A DNA stretch of 64,000 nucleotides, taken from the NCBI GenBank assembly GCA_047600805.1, contig JASGKG010000001.1, positions 4,588,001-4,652,000 on the forward strand. The letters run 5' to 3'. This DNA is from JADKHC01 sp047600805 (GTDB taxonomy: Bacteria; Verrucomicrobiota; Verrucomicrobiia; Opitutales; Opitutaceae). Each line of letters begins with the position of its first letter. The stretch's first letter is position 1. This document shows positions 51,820 to 61,144 of the stretch, in pieces. Under the pieces are notes generated by a model, which was not told the DNA's origin, did not search any database, and worked only from the letters and a program-made list of their open reading frames with translations. The position numbers were made by a program, and so were the translations under genes.

Positions 51820-54564
51820 ATGAGTTCGGCCGTGATGGTGTGCATGATCACGGTCGGAATCATTCGTAGCGGAACCAACTACCTTTCGCATCATCTGCGA
51901 AAGAACGACTATTGGGCCGAGGGAGAAAAAGCGGTCCTCGGCGAGTGGATTGGTGAAGGCGCTAAGGCGTTGGGCTTGTCGGGAGAAGTCACCGACGAAC
52001 CGTTTGAGGCATTGCGTTGCAATCGACATCCGAAAAGCGGTGAGAATCTGACGGTCCTTGATGCGAAGAAGTCCGTTGCGTTTGTCGATGTGCAGTTGTC
52101 TGCGCCTAAAGACGTGAGTGTGCTAGCGATGGTCGGTGGTGACGAACGTGTGCGCGTTGCGTTCACAGAGTCGGTCAAAGTTGTCTTAGCAGAAATGGAA
52201 CGCTTCGCTGCTGTGCGCGAGCGCCGTGGCGAAGCGAAGATGACGGAAGCGTTTCGTCTGACCGGCAATATTGCCGGTGCACTCTTCATTCATGATGCCA
52301 GCCGTGACCTTGATCCGCAGTTACACGCGCATGCCGTATTTGCCAACGCCACTTGGGATTCAACGCGCAACGCTTGGTTCGCGCTGCAGCCTGCTGAAAT
52401 GCTGCGTGCGTCGCCGTATTTGCGCCAGGTACTTTATCGCGAATTGGCGGGCCGGCTTCGTGCGCTTGGTTATGAACCGTATGAAATGAACCCGAATGGA
52501 TTTTCCATTCGTGGCGTTGAACATCTGCGCGATCGTTTCTCGAAACGCACGCGGCAGGTGCAAAAACTCGTCGAGGATTTCTCTGCGAAGAAAGGCCGCA
52601 AGGCGACGAAGCGTGAAATCGAAGTCCTCGTTCGCGAATCGCGTGGAGACAAGCTGACCGAAGTTAGTACGGAGGAAGTCAGGTCAAGGCAGCGTGCGGA
52701 GCTGACAGACGACGAAACACGTCGTCTGGAAAGTCTCGTGCGCGCCGCGCGTGCCGAACCTTTGCGCCAGCAATGGTCGCACGGCAGCGCGCAGACCGTG
52801 TTGGAAGCGGCGCTGCGACACGTCTACGAGCGATCCAGCGTAGCGCGCGAAGGAGTCGTGTTGAGCGCCGCGCTGGAGTTGTATCCCGATTTTTATCGTT
52901 GGCGTGAATTGCGTCAGGCTCTCGAAATGCACCCCGATGTAATTCGTAAGGACGGCGAAATGACGCTGCGGCTGATTCGCCGAGAGGAAACGGCCACGGT
53001 GCAGCGCGTCATCACGGGTCGCAACCAACGCTTCGCGTTGGGCGATGCGACGGATCTCCCGTCAACGCTCACGCCGGGTCAGCAAAACGCGGCGGGAGCC
53101 ATCCTGGCCAGTCGGGATTTTGTGACTGTGTTGATCGGTGATGCGGGCACGGGAAAAACAACCATACTCACGGCTATTGAAGCGGCGCATGTCATTGCCG
53201 GTGGACAACGGTTCATGCCACTGGCGCCTACCACCCGTGCGCGGGATGCGATGATCGAAAGTGGCTTCGTCGGTGCTGACACCGTGCAGCGTTTCCTCGT
53301 CAGTGAATCGATGCAGGCGGAAGCAGCGGGCCGAGTTGTGTTGGTCGACGAGGCAGGGCTCCTCTCCACACAGCAGCTGGACCAGCTCACGAAAATCGCG
53401 AGCGAGGTCCGTGCCCGCGTGTTGCTCGTGGGCGACACGAAACAGCACTACAGCGTGGAACGCGGCGATGCGTTGCGGAACGTCGTCAAACATTCCAACA
53501 CACCTGTGGTCCGCCTCAGGGAGGTGCTCCGGCAGCGCAACGAAGCGGACCGACGTTTCAGCCGGCTGCTCGCGTCGGGAGACGTGGCGGAGGCGTTTGC
53601 CTTCGCGGATCGACGGGGGCTTATCCGCGAGACCGAAAACGATTCTGCTTTGTTCGCTCGCGCGGCGGAGCACTACGTCGACAATCGAAAGAAGGGAGTC
53701 GAGACACTGGTCGTGATTCCGTTTTGGGAGGAAATCGATCGATTCAACGAACAGGTCCGTCCGGCGCTGCGCAAAGCCGGTCTCCTTGGAGAAACTGAGT
53801 TGATGCGTGAAGCGGTGAAGCCGCTTACCTGGACAGCGGAACAAAAGGCGCATTGGGACCAATACAAAATTGGCGACCGTCTCCTCTTTTCTCGTGATAC
53901 ACGATTTTTCAAACGAGGCGTGTCAGCCGAAGTGATTGCCGTTTTGCCGGACGGCTTGTGCGTGCGAGGACCGAAAGGACGCGAAACAAGAATCACCCGT
54001 AAGCAACGCGCCGCCTTCGATGTGGGCCGCGCTCAGACATTGGCGATTGCTGCTGGCGATAGGTTATTGATTCGCGGCCGACATGACGATGAAGGTTTCT
54101 CAAACGGAGATTTTAAGGAGGTCGCGAGCGTAGATGTTGCTGCGAACAAAATCGTTTTTACCGACGGTCGCGAACTGCCACCCAACTTCGCTGCGTGGAC
54201 CTATGGCCATGCGCTCACGTCGTATCGTTCCCAAGGCAGCACGTCGGAGGAATCGCTGCTGGTACTGGGCGAAGTCGCGGCACGAGCACTCGCCCGGCGG
54301 CAATTCTACGTGGGCAACACACGCTATCGTGGAGCGCACGCGATTTACGTTTCACAGAAAGAGGAAATTCTGCGTCGCCTCGCCCTGTCGGACACAGGCC
54401 GCGAACTCGCGACGGAATTTATGGAACGGCATTGCTTGTCTGAAAACGCCCGAATCGTGCCGCGCCCCGTGCGACGGCTGCGGTCGCAACTGCGAACGGC
54501 CTGGCTCGCGATGGCTGAAAAACTGCGCCGCGGTGAAAACCAAAGTGAACGCCAACGCCTATGA
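51820..54564 (+). CDS. MobF relaxase-helicase (TrwC/TraI-like)
   Basis: 914 residues from ATG 51820 (ATG 51844 also possible). N-terminal relaxase: tyrosines in SGTNYLSHHLRKNDYWAEGE and the metal-binding three-His site FIHDASRDLDPQLHAHAVF (about 155-173). C-terminal helicase: Walker A LIGDAGTGKTT (about 443), Walker B VLVDEAGLLS and motif VI-like SYRSQGSTSEES near residue 810. It nicks oriT and unwinds DNA for transfer. The order and size match the MobF family. The downstream gene overlaps by 4 nt. Confidence 0.93.
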   Translation: MSSAVMVCMITVGIIRSGTNYLSHHLRKNDYWAEGEKAVLGEWIGEGAKALGLSGEVTDEPFEALRCNRHPKSGENLTVLDAKKSVAFVDVQLSAPKDVSVLAMVGGDERVRVAFTESVKVVLAEMERFAAVRERRGEAKMTEAFRLTGNIAGALFIHDASRDLDPQLHAHAVFANATWDSTRNAWFALQPAEMLRASPYLRQVLYRELAGRLRALGYEPYEMNPNGFSIRGVEHLRDRFSKRTRQVQKLVEDFSAKKGRKATKREIEVLVRESRGDKLTEVSTEEVRSRQRAELTDDETRRLESLVRAARAEPLRQQWSHGSAQTVLEAALRHVYERSSVAREGVVLSAALELYPDFYRWRELRQALEMHPDVIRKDGEMTLRLIRREETATVQRVITGRNQRFALGDATDLPSTLTPGQQNAAGAILASRDFVTVLIGDAGTGKTTILTAIEAAHVIAGGQRFMPLAPTTRARDAMIESGFVGADTVQRFLVSESMQAEAAGRVVLVDEAGLLSTQQLDQLTKIASEVRARVLLVGDTKQHYSVERGDALRNVVKHSNTPVVRLREVLRQRNEADRRFSRLLASGDVAEAFAFADRRGLIRETENDSALFARAAEHYVDNRKKGVETLVVIPFWEEIDRFNEQVRPALRKAGLLGETELMREAVKPLTWTAEQKAHWDQYKIGDRLLFSRDTRFFKRGVSAEVIAVLPDGLCVRGPKGRETRITRKQRAAFDVGRAQTLAIAAGDRLLIRGRHDDEGFSNGDFKEVASVDVAANKIVFTDGRELPPNFAAWTYGHALTSYRSQGSTSEESLLVLGEVAARALARRQFYVGNTRYRGAHAIYVSQKEEILRRLALSDTGRELATEFMERHCLSENARIVPRPVRRLRSQLRTAWLAMAEKLRRGENQSERQRL

Positions 54565-54950
54565 TGACAGCCACCCTCCAGCGAAAACCTAAGCTGCACT
54601 TCGAAACGGAAGCGAATCCAAGTCATGTCACTTTTGACGACGGCAAGGAAAGCCGGCGGAACATCCCTTGGCATCACTACGTTGAAGCACGCTGGGAGTA
54701 TGCCGAACCAGACGTTATCTTTGTTGAAATCGCCGAGTGGGTCGTCGTGTTGCGCGGGCATAATCTTGGCCCGCTATTTCTTGCGATCGAGATGCGCACG
54801 CTCTTGCGGATACGAGCACAGCCGGAGCTCGCGCAGGAGCGCGAGCGCGAAGCCGATACTTTTGTCGTAGAAATTTGCATCTCCAAGACGACCGGAATCG
54901 GAAAGGCACCTAAAAGCGGCGGTCAGATTGAATTCGGTCTCGGGGAATGA
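54561..54950 (+). CDS. Hypothetical protein coupled to relaxase
   Basis: 129 residues, start overlapping the relaxase stop (ATGA). Beta-rich: KLHFETEANPSHVTFDDGKE, then PWHHYVEARWEYAEPDVIFV and EIAEWVVVLRGHNLGPLFLA, then a helical, charged region (ELAQEREREADTFVVEICIS). No domain is recognised. Translational coupling suggests a transfer-related role. Confidence 0.6.
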   Translation: MMTATLQRKPKLHFETEANPSHVTFDDGKESRRNIPWHHYVEARWEYAEPDVIFVEIAEWVVVLRGHNLGPLFLAIEMRTLLRIRAQPELAQEREREADTFVVEICISKTTGIGKAPKSGGQIEFGLGE

Positions 54951-55174
54951 TAATGTCCATGGCGCAAGCAGTTGGTTCGGTGATAAAGATTTGCAATAAA
55001 AACGACTTTTTGGTTCCGAACGCACTTCTACCGAAATTTCGGTAGGACTGGCTCGTTGAGATGTTAACCTTAATGGTCATACCTATTAACAACGCGGTTT
55101 TCCTGTCTACAACCAGACGCGCGAAGTAATCGCCCGGGATTCGGCCCCCACAAGTGCCGGTAAAACAGGGGGAA
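54951..55174. other. Spacer before the VirB-type operon
   Basis: 224 nt with the CTACCG palindrome (55028-55045) and likely promoter. No protein-coding sequence is seen. Confidence 0.5.
55028..55045. promoter_or_regulatory. CTACCG palindrome, copy 2
   Basis: CTACCGAAATTTCGGTAG, a perfect 18-nt palindrome 130 nt upstream of the VirB2-like start. Its arms equal those at 51575-51592. A likely operator controlling the mating-pair operon. Confidence 0.55.
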
Positions 55175-55594
55175 ATGACCATGATACACTTGATCACGAT
55201 AACGCCTAACGTGGCGCAAGCTCTGGGTGCGGCGATGTTGATGCGAGCGCTGCACCTTTCTACCGCAAACCGAGCCGCGCCGGCTGAGGGGAATTGGAGA
55301 AAACGGGGGCTCTTCTTCGTCACCGCCCTGATGATACCTACCTTGGCGCATGCGCAGGCTGTGGATCTCCGGACTGCGACCGAATCGGGCAATTCCATCA
55401 TCATGTATCTGAGCGGAATTTTCGCCGCAGTGGGCATCGTTGCTGCGGGAGTAGCGATGATGATGGGCCGTCAGTCCATCGCGAAATGGGCTTTTGCCGG
55501 CGCGATGGTGAGCGGCCTTGCTTTCGCGATCGTTAAGACGATGTGGAGCAACATGGGCCTTGAGGCGGCGGGCGTGAGTTCGTTCCAACCTTAA
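55175..55594 (+). CDS. VirB2/TrbC-like pilin
   Basis: 139 residues from ATG 55175. A long leader ends near ALMIPTLAHAQAVD, then a mature part with two hydrophobic segments: IIMYLSGIFAAVGIVAAGVA and WAFAGAMVSGLAFAIVKTMW. This is the expected pilin layout of VirB2/TrbC. It opens the mating-pair operon, before the VirB3-like and VirB4 genes. Confidence 0.75.
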   Translation: MTMIHLITITPNVAQALGAAMLMRALHLSTANRAAPAEGNWRKRGLFFVTALMIPTLAHAQAVDLRTATESGNSIIMYLSGIFAAVGIVAAGVAMMMGRQSIAKWAFAGAMVSGLAFAIVKTMWSNMGLEAAGVSSFQP

Positions 55595-55616
55595 TTGCAT
55601 TCGATCAACATACGCC

Positions 55617-56216
55617 ATGAACAGCATGCAGCTGAACGAACACGACGCCAATCAGGGCGCGCAGTCATCCGGCGAATTTCTCGGGATGACCGGCAATTCC
55701 GGTTGGTACCTGCTGGGCTCCGGAGGAGCGACCATCATGATGGTGATTCTCCTCTGGGGCGTTCTGGGCATTTCGCTGCTGCTGTGCTTGTTTATTGGAC
55801 TGGTGCTATGCAGTGGTTCGTTAGCGTACGTGTTCGTCCTGAAAAACAACAAGCCGGAACACTACGATACTGATTTCTTCGAAGCCGCACTTGTGGAAGC
55901 GGGGGTGGCTTCATTCCGGTTCGGTCCTCGTGCCAAGTGCCTGGCGAATCCGTTCACTGCTGACACAGAGCAATTGCAAACGGCGCAATCAGCCGCGCCG
56001 ACGAGTGCCTGTGCGTCCTCTTCCGACAAACGGAGTCGTCGTAGTGTCTCATCTGCGCAGGCAAAACCAGAGAAGCCCACTCCGGACGTGGAGAAGAAAA
56101 ACTCGGGACGTGCGAAACCGCAACCGGTGGTAGCGCGCTCGGAGTACGACCAATTGCAGGAAAAACTTGAGACGACGGAAGAGCTGCTCGAAGAGGCGCT
56201 CGCGGAAACGGAATAA
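55617..56216 (+). CDS. VirB3/TrbD-like membrane protein
   Basis: 199 residues. One hydrophobic pair, IMMVILLWGVLGISLLLCLF and IGLVLCSGSLAYVFVL, lies at about 40-75. A cytoplasmic tail rich in Ser, Lys and Glu follows (EKPTPDVEKKNSGRAKPQPV, then a coiled coil QEKLETTEELLEEALAE). Position between VirB2- and VirB4-like genes supports the VirB3 role; the long tail is unusual. It ends 2 nt before virB4. Confidence 0.6.
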   Translation: MNSMQLNEHDANQGAQSSGEFLGMTGNSGWYLLGSGGATIMMVILLWGVLGISLLLCLFIGLVLCSGSLAYVFVLKNNKPEHYDTDFFEAALVEAGVASFRFGPRAKCLANPFTADTEQLQTAQSAAPTSACASSSDKRSRRSVSSAQAKPEKPTPDVEKKNSGRAKPQPVVARSEYDQLQEKLETTEELLEEALAETE

Positions 56217-56218
56217 CC

Positions 56219-58921
56219 ATGCGTGTTGAAGCTCCAGATGGATACTTCGGTGAGGACATGATTGTCTTTGAAGGCCTGCATCGGGGCGGTTTCGTTTCGC
56301 GTGGTTTTGAAATCATCGCGCCCGATCTGGAGCAGGCCGATCCGGTTCACCACAACGGCTTCGAGTCCGATCTGGTCGCACTGCTCTCCGTATTGAAACC
56401 CGACTGGCGCATGCAGGTGCAATGGGCGACCGACTCGAATTACCGCGCGGCGCTCCAGCATTACCGGGATGATACGGTTAAATATTCGACGAACGCCTGG
56501 AGCACACGGCAACGCAATGAACGCTTCGTGCGCTACTCACGGCTTGCGGAGGAAGGCATCCTCCGTCGCGAACGGTTGCGGCTCTATTTCACGATGCCGG
56601 TTGACGCCGATGCGCTCGGACAGAAAGCAGGTCGCCTGACGAGAGAGGCATTGCTCAACGCCTACAGCGAGCAATTCAAACAGACCGGGCAGTTTTTGCA
56701 GGCGCTCTTCGGTGGCTGCGGCGGGCAAGTGCGTCCCATGACAAATGCGGATCACTTTCTTCACTATGTCGAATTTTTGAATCCGTCGCTGCCGGAACAA
56801 CGGATCAGCGATCCGCTTGAATTTTTCGATCCAACAAAATCGATCCAGGAGAATTGCTGGCACGGAGAAGGCAGGCCGCTCGAAAAACCCGATGCCGGAT
56901 TTTATCTCGATGGATACTACCACGGAATGCTGGTGCTAAAATCGCTGCCGAAACGCACGCGCCCCAGCATTGCTTATATTCTCACAAAGCTCGGCTTCCG
57001 CGAATATGCGATCACGGTCAACGTCGAGTCGGTCGACGTGGAGGAATTGATCGAGAAAGAGCAGAAGGAATTGAACCGCGTCGAGGGCGACTACGAGAGC
57101 CTCAAAAAAGTGAAGCTCCTTGCGGCGATGAAGACGAAGGCCGCAAAGATCGCGCGGTACTCCAATGGCGATAGTTCACCGTACCGTATCCAATACATTA
57201 TCCGTGCGTGGGATCGCAGCCGTGAAGAACTACGTGCCAAGCTGACCGCGCTTAAAGCGGCGGTCGCGAGCATGGAGCGGGCACAGGCCTACGAACCGGC
57301 CCTCGAACCTTCGGCGCGGAATTTCTTTTATTGCACCTGGCCGGGATGGTCCTTCGGTCGCTACGATTCGCTTTGGCACCACTATGATGATGCGTTGGTC
57401 GCGAACATCCTGCCATTTTCCTCGACGCCCGTCGGCCACCTCGATCACGCCGAGTTTATTTATGAAGGATCGAACGGGAATCTTGTCGGTGGCCGTACGT
57501 TTGTTGGCGAGGGCAGCAGTCAGACTCCGCAAAACGCAGTCGTGATTGGGACGACCGGCTCGGGAAAGAGCGTCAACGTCATCGATATTCTGACGCAGAC
57601 CGAACCATTTTATTACTACACGATGATCGTGGAGGAAGGCGAGTCCTACACGACCTACGCCAAAACCGTCGATCCGACGACGGAGCCGATTATCGTTCAG
57701 GCCAATGGAAAGCTAACCATGAATTACCTGGACACACGCGGTCTGCCGCTGTCCGGTTTGCACCTGAGCGCAGCGGCGGCGTTGCCAATGCTCATGGTCG
57801 GTCAGTCGAAAGACGAAGACCGCACCAAGCTGCGGCAGGCGCTGCTCTCAAACGCCATTGGGCGTTTGTACGAAGACTTCTCACGCTGGTATCTGAACAA
57901 GCACCCGGATGAGCGGATGGCGCTGGCTCGTCGCGCTTACGCACTCGATGCATACCGGCGCGAGCGCATGGGACCGCAGGCGACGGAACTCGACGCCTTT
58001 CTTGAATTTGCTGAATTCGAAACATCGAAGGCAGACGAAGCAGCGTCCCTTTTGGCTCGGGCTGACGATGGCGAGGTCACGCGTTTTGCGAAGGAATCAG
58101 CCGGTGCGCAGCAAGTTCGTGATTTGATCTTTTCGCGGTTCACATCGGCCGAACAACCGCAACACGGCCATCTGCAAGAATTGTTGTCGGCGGAAGCGTC
58201 GGGTCCACATGCCGATGAAATGCGCTACCTCGCTACCTTGCTTGAGCCGTGGTCGGCCGGTGGCAGCTACGGCGAACTTTTCGACGGCGTCTCGAATGTG
58301 AATCTCACCGGCAAGATCGCGCATTTCGAATTAGGCTACATTCCAGAATCGGCCGAGGAGCTGAAGGCTGCCGCCGCATTCCTCATCGCGAACTACACCC
58401 GCTCGCACATGATGCGACTGCCTCGCGGGCTGAGGAAACGAAACATCTTCGAAGAAGTCGCGCGTTTTTCCCTCGTTCCGTCCGGTCGGAAAGTTCTACG
58501 CGAATCCTATCAACAGCTCCGCAAATACAATGTCTGGAACGTCGCGACGGTTCAGAATTACGAGCAATTCAAGTCATCTGATATTCGCGGTGCTGTGCTC
58601 GGTAACAGCCGCATCCTTTTCCTGCTCCGGCAGAGCGACCGTTCCGATATCGAAGATCTCGCACAGGATTTTCCGATTCCAGATGCCGCAAAGGATGCCG
58701 TGATGAGTCACCCTGAACCGGAAAAGCTCATCGGGAAAAAATACTCGCAGTTTACCTACTACCACACCGATGAGCGTAGGCCGCTCATCGTGACCATGCG
58801 CAACGTAGCCTCGCGGGAGATGCTCTACTGTGCGTCGAGCTCTGGCGCGCATTTCGACCAGCGTCAGAAAGCACTCAGACGCCACGCCAATATCGTCGAG
58901 GCCATCATCGCCAACGCCTAA
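56219..58921 (+). CDS. VirB4-like type IV secretion ATPase
   Basis: 900 residues with no signal peptide. Walker A VIGTTGSGKSVN lies near residue 441, and the downstream region has the large ATPase core (HFELGYIPESAEELKAAAAF, RKNIFEEVARFSLVPSGRKV). N-terminal half (LIEKEQKELNRVEGDYESLK) is the usual VirB4 membrane-facing region. It powers pilus assembly. The Walker B region is IFEEVARF-like, with Glu-Glu in place of the more common Asp-Glu. Confidence 0.9.
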   Translation: MRVEAPDGYFGEDMIVFEGLHRGGFVSRGFEIIAPDLEQADPVHHNGFESDLVALLSVLKPDWRMQVQWATDSNYRAALQHYRDDTVKYSTNAWSTRQRNERFVRYSRLAEEGILRRERLRLYFTMPVDADALGQKAGRLTREALLNAYSEQFKQTGQFLQALFGGCGGQVRPMTNADHFLHYVEFLNPSLPEQRISDPLEFFDPTKSIQENCWHGEGRPLEKPDAGFYLDGYYHGMLVLKSLPKRTRPSIAYILTKLGFREYAITVNVESVDVEELIEKEQKELNRVEGDYESLKKVKLLAAMKTKAAKIARYSNGDSSPYRIQYIIRAWDRSREELRAKLTALKAAVASMERAQAYEPALEPSARNFFYCTWPGWSFGRYDSLWHHYDDALVANILPFSSTPVGHLDHAEFIYEGSNGNLVGGRTFVGEGSSQTPQNAVVIGTTGSGKSVNVIDILTQTEPFYYYTMIVEEGESYTTYAKTVDPTTEPIIVQANGKLTMNYLDTRGLPLSGLHLSAAAALPMLMVGQSKDEDRTKLRQALLSNAIGRLYEDFSRWYLNKHPDERMALARRAYALDAYRRERMGPQATELDAFLEFAEFETSKADEAASLLARADDGEVTRFAKESAGAQQVRDLIFSRFTSAEQPQHGHLQELLSAEASGPHADEMRYLATLLEPWSAGGSYGELFDGVSNVNLTGKIAHFELGYIPESAEELKAAAAFLIANYTRSHMMRLPRGLRKRNIFEEVARFSLVPSGRKVLRESYQQLRKYNVWNVATVQNYEQFKSSDIRGAVLGNSRILFLLRQSDRSDIEDLAQDFPIPDAAKDAVMSHPEPEKLIGKKYSQFTYYHTDERRPLIVTMRNVASREMLYCASSSGAHFDQRQKALRRHANIVEAIIANA

Positions 58922-58924
58922 ACT

Positions 58925-59542
58925 ATGAAAACGAACCAAGAAATTAGAAACGAAGCCCAGCAACTGGCGATTCTCGGTCGTCAGTTCAAAAACGAGCAAC
59001 GGGTGGCAACGGACAATGTCGCGCTCGCCACCACGGTTCGAACGCTGATGCATTTCCCCTCGGACCAGGCGAACTTTGGTTCTAGTCGTCGTGTGGATGC
59101 CGCGATTGATGACGGCGCGCTGGTCTTTCGTCTCATGGAGATAGACAAGCATGATCTCGTCGGGCAACCCGGCGAAAGTGCAAATGAGGGCACGCTCATC
59201 CTCGCGAGTGCAGAAGTGCGAGACGTGTTGAGTGCCGGGTATGTCCTGGCTGAAGAAGAGCGCCTGTCATCAGCATTAGAGCCTTACGCGGAGCGGTCCG
59301 AAGAATCTGACGATCCGGCCGATGACGAGACGGTAGCGGAAGTGGAAACGATCCTTGAAGCCGAACATCTTTCGGCGGCCGACCGCATGCGCACACGAGC
59401 GGAAATTGTCGGATTTCTCGAAGGCCAGATCAAACCGAGCGTGCTCATTGGTCGTGCCATTGAGCGCCAATGCGCGCGCGAAGAATTCCGTGAAGCCGTG
59501 GTGGAGAGACACGAGCTAAAACTCACGATTGGCGAACCATAA
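58925..59542 (+). CDS. Hypothetical ICE protein
   Basis: 205 residues, 3 nt after virB4 stop. Parts: QEIRNEAQQLAILGRQFKNE, a central DAAIDDGALVFRLMEIDKHD and EVRDVLSAGYVLAEEERLSS, an acidic linker, and a helical C-terminus (AADRMRTRAEIVGFLEGQIK) that resembles the 91-residue protein at 49598-49873. No known domain. Its place in the operon suggests a transfer accessory. Confidence 0.6.
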   Translation: MKTNQEIRNEAQQLAILGRQFKNEQRVATDNVALATTVRTLMHFPSDQANFGSSRRVDAAIDDGALVFRLMEIDKHDLVGQPGESANEGTLILASAEVRDVLSAGYVLAEEERLSSALEPYAERSEESDDPADDETVAEVETILEAEHLSAADRMRTRAEIVGFLEGQIKPSVLIGRAIERQCAREEFREAVVERHELKLTIGEP

Positions 59543-59577
59543 AAAACAACCAACCCGTAGCCACGACTTCGAAAAAT

Positions 59578-60048
59578 ATGAATCGATACCTGAAAATCTC
59601 ACTTTCCATTGCGCTGGTTGTAACTGCTTTCGCCGTGTCCGGCTGTTCAACGGCGGGAGGGGACACGGCCGGGCGCACGCGTGATTTCACTACGACCGCT
59701 GCGACTACGGCTGCCGGGGGCTATGTCGGCGCGAATAACAGTAACAACAAAGCCAAGGGCGCCGCGATTGGTGCGGCGGCGGGTTTTGTCGTCGGGGAGA
59801 CGATCAATTACTTCAACAACAAGGCGCAGAAAGAAGCCTTTCTGGCCGGATACGAAAAAGGCCAATCCAACGCAGTGAAACAGCAATACTGGATCGCGCG
59901 CGACAATCAGCGTCCGCGAACCGACGATGGTTACGAGGAGACTTTGTATGAAATCACGGTGCCGCCCAGTGAACGGGACGGAGTTCGCCGTGAAGCAACC
60001 AAACGTGTCATCCGTGTGGTGATGCCAAAAGAGGAGACTGGATCATGA
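59578..60048 (+). CDS. Lipoprotein with glycine zipper
   Basis: 156 residues. The lipobox VSGC (Cys about 22) follows a hydrophobic leader. A glycine-zipper segment, AKGAAIGAAAGFVVGETINY, lies near residue 60. The C-terminus is strand-like (EETLYEITVPPSERDGVRRE). It could be an outer-membrane T4SS lipoprotein, of VirB7 or entry-exclusion type. It overlaps the next gene by 4 nt. Confidence 0.65.
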   Translation: MNRYLKISLSIALVVTAFAVSGCSTAGGDTAGRTRDFTTTAATTAAGGYVGANNSNNKAKGAAIGAAAGFVVGETINYFNNKAQKEAFLAGYEKGQSNAVKQQYWIARDNQRPRTDDGYEETLYEITVPPSERDGVRREATKRVIRVVMPKEETGS

Positions 60049-60854
60049 GAAAACTAATCGCACTCGCATTGTTCGCCGTCGCCACGGCGATTCCCGCCTC
60101 GGCTCAATGGGCCGTGTTCGACGTCCCCAATCTCATGCAGAGCGTTTTGAATTACGCGGCGATGACGGAGCAAATTGCTAAACAGGTGATAGTGATAAAA
60201 AACCAGGTTGAGCAAATTCGTCAGCTCGACAGCCAGTTGCAACGCATGGGTGACATGGCGACCTATCGCAATCTGATCGGCTTTTCCGAATTTCGCCGTG
60301 ACCTTAGTTTGCCGTCGCAGGTCAGGCGGTGGACCGACCGCACGGCGACCATTAACGGCAGCGGACTCTTTGGGGATACGCGAGGAGGTCTCTTTCCGGA
60401 AATTACATCGCAATACGTCGACTTCGACGGAAGACCAGTCACTCGCGATCCGAGATTGTTTAAACAGTCGAAGGATGTAATCGCGACAGTCGATGATTTC
60501 AAGACGGTGCAGGGGGATGTCTACACACGACGGCAAAATCTCAAGGAAGGCATCGCGCTGACGAGCGAAGCGATGCAAGCTGCGACAACCGAAGCTGAGC
60601 AACAAAAACTCCAGGCCGTGTTGGACGCGCAATACGCTCAGCTCTCCACGGTGGATTCAGAGGTTTCACTCAGTGCTGCCGAAGTGAAGGTGAAAGAGGC
60701 GGAGGCCACTGCGATGCAGAACGCACAAGCCGAAGCCGAGGCGGAGACACGGCGGAAGCTTGCGCAACAGGAGGTGGACAAGGTCTCCACGACGTTCACG
60801 CCCAACTACGAGTGCATGCTTCAATTTGTAACTGAACGGCGATTAGGCCAGTGA
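60045..60854 (+). CDS. VirB5/TrbJ-like protein
   Basis: 269 residues with a signal peptide (about 1-20, IPASAQWAVFD). Helical, with QIAKQVIVIKNQVEQIRQLD and a long C-terminal coiled coil (SAAEVKVKEAEATAMQNAQA). This is the layout of TrbJ/VirB5 minor pilus components. ATGA overlap with the lipoprotein gene. Confidence 0.75.
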   Translation: MRKLIALALFAVATAIPASAQWAVFDVPNLMQSVLNYAAMTEQIAKQVIVIKNQVEQIRQLDSQLQRMGDMATYRNLIGFSEFRRDLSLPSQVRRWTDRTATINGSGLFGDTRGGLFPEITSQYVDFDGRPVTRDPRLFKQSKDVIATVDDFKTVQGDVYTRRQNLKEGIALTSEAMQAATTEAEQQKLQAVLDAQYAQLSTVDSEVSLSAAEVKVKEAEATAMQNAQAEAEAETRRKLAQQEVDKVSTTFTPNYECMLQFVTERRLGQ

Positions 60855-60891
60855 CGCAACTTTCCTACGGTTGCTCGGTCAATCTTTGCGC

Positions 60892-61131
60892 ATGAAAACA
60901 ATGCTCATCACCGGAGGGGTGCTGCTCGCACTTTTTGCAACTGCCTGTACGGACCGCGAAGCGGAGGCGCGCCGTGCAAGAGAAGACGCGGAGGCCAAAG
61001 CGCGAGCCGAAGCCGCCCGTAAAGAAATGGATGCGTTACCGAATGCCTTCAAATCCGAACCATTTTTCAAACTCAACAAGCCTGCGAAGAAAACTGAGCA
61101 ACCTCCACAAACCACGAAACCGAATCCCTGA
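60892..61131 (+). CDS. Small lipoprotein (entry-exclusion-like)
   Basis: 79 residues from ATG 60892. Leader ITGGVLLALFATAC has a lipobox-type Cys, followed by a highly charged helix (DREAEARRAREDAEAKARAE) and a Pro/Lys/Thr tail. Small lipoproteins like this between virB5 and virB6 often mediate entry exclusion (EexN-like). Assignment by position and layout only. Confidence 0.55.
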   Translation: MKTMLITGGVLLALFATACTDREAEARRAREDAEAKARAEAARKEMDALPNAFKSEPFFKLNKPAKKTEQPPQTTKPNP

Positions 61132-61144
61132 ACTAAAATAGTCG

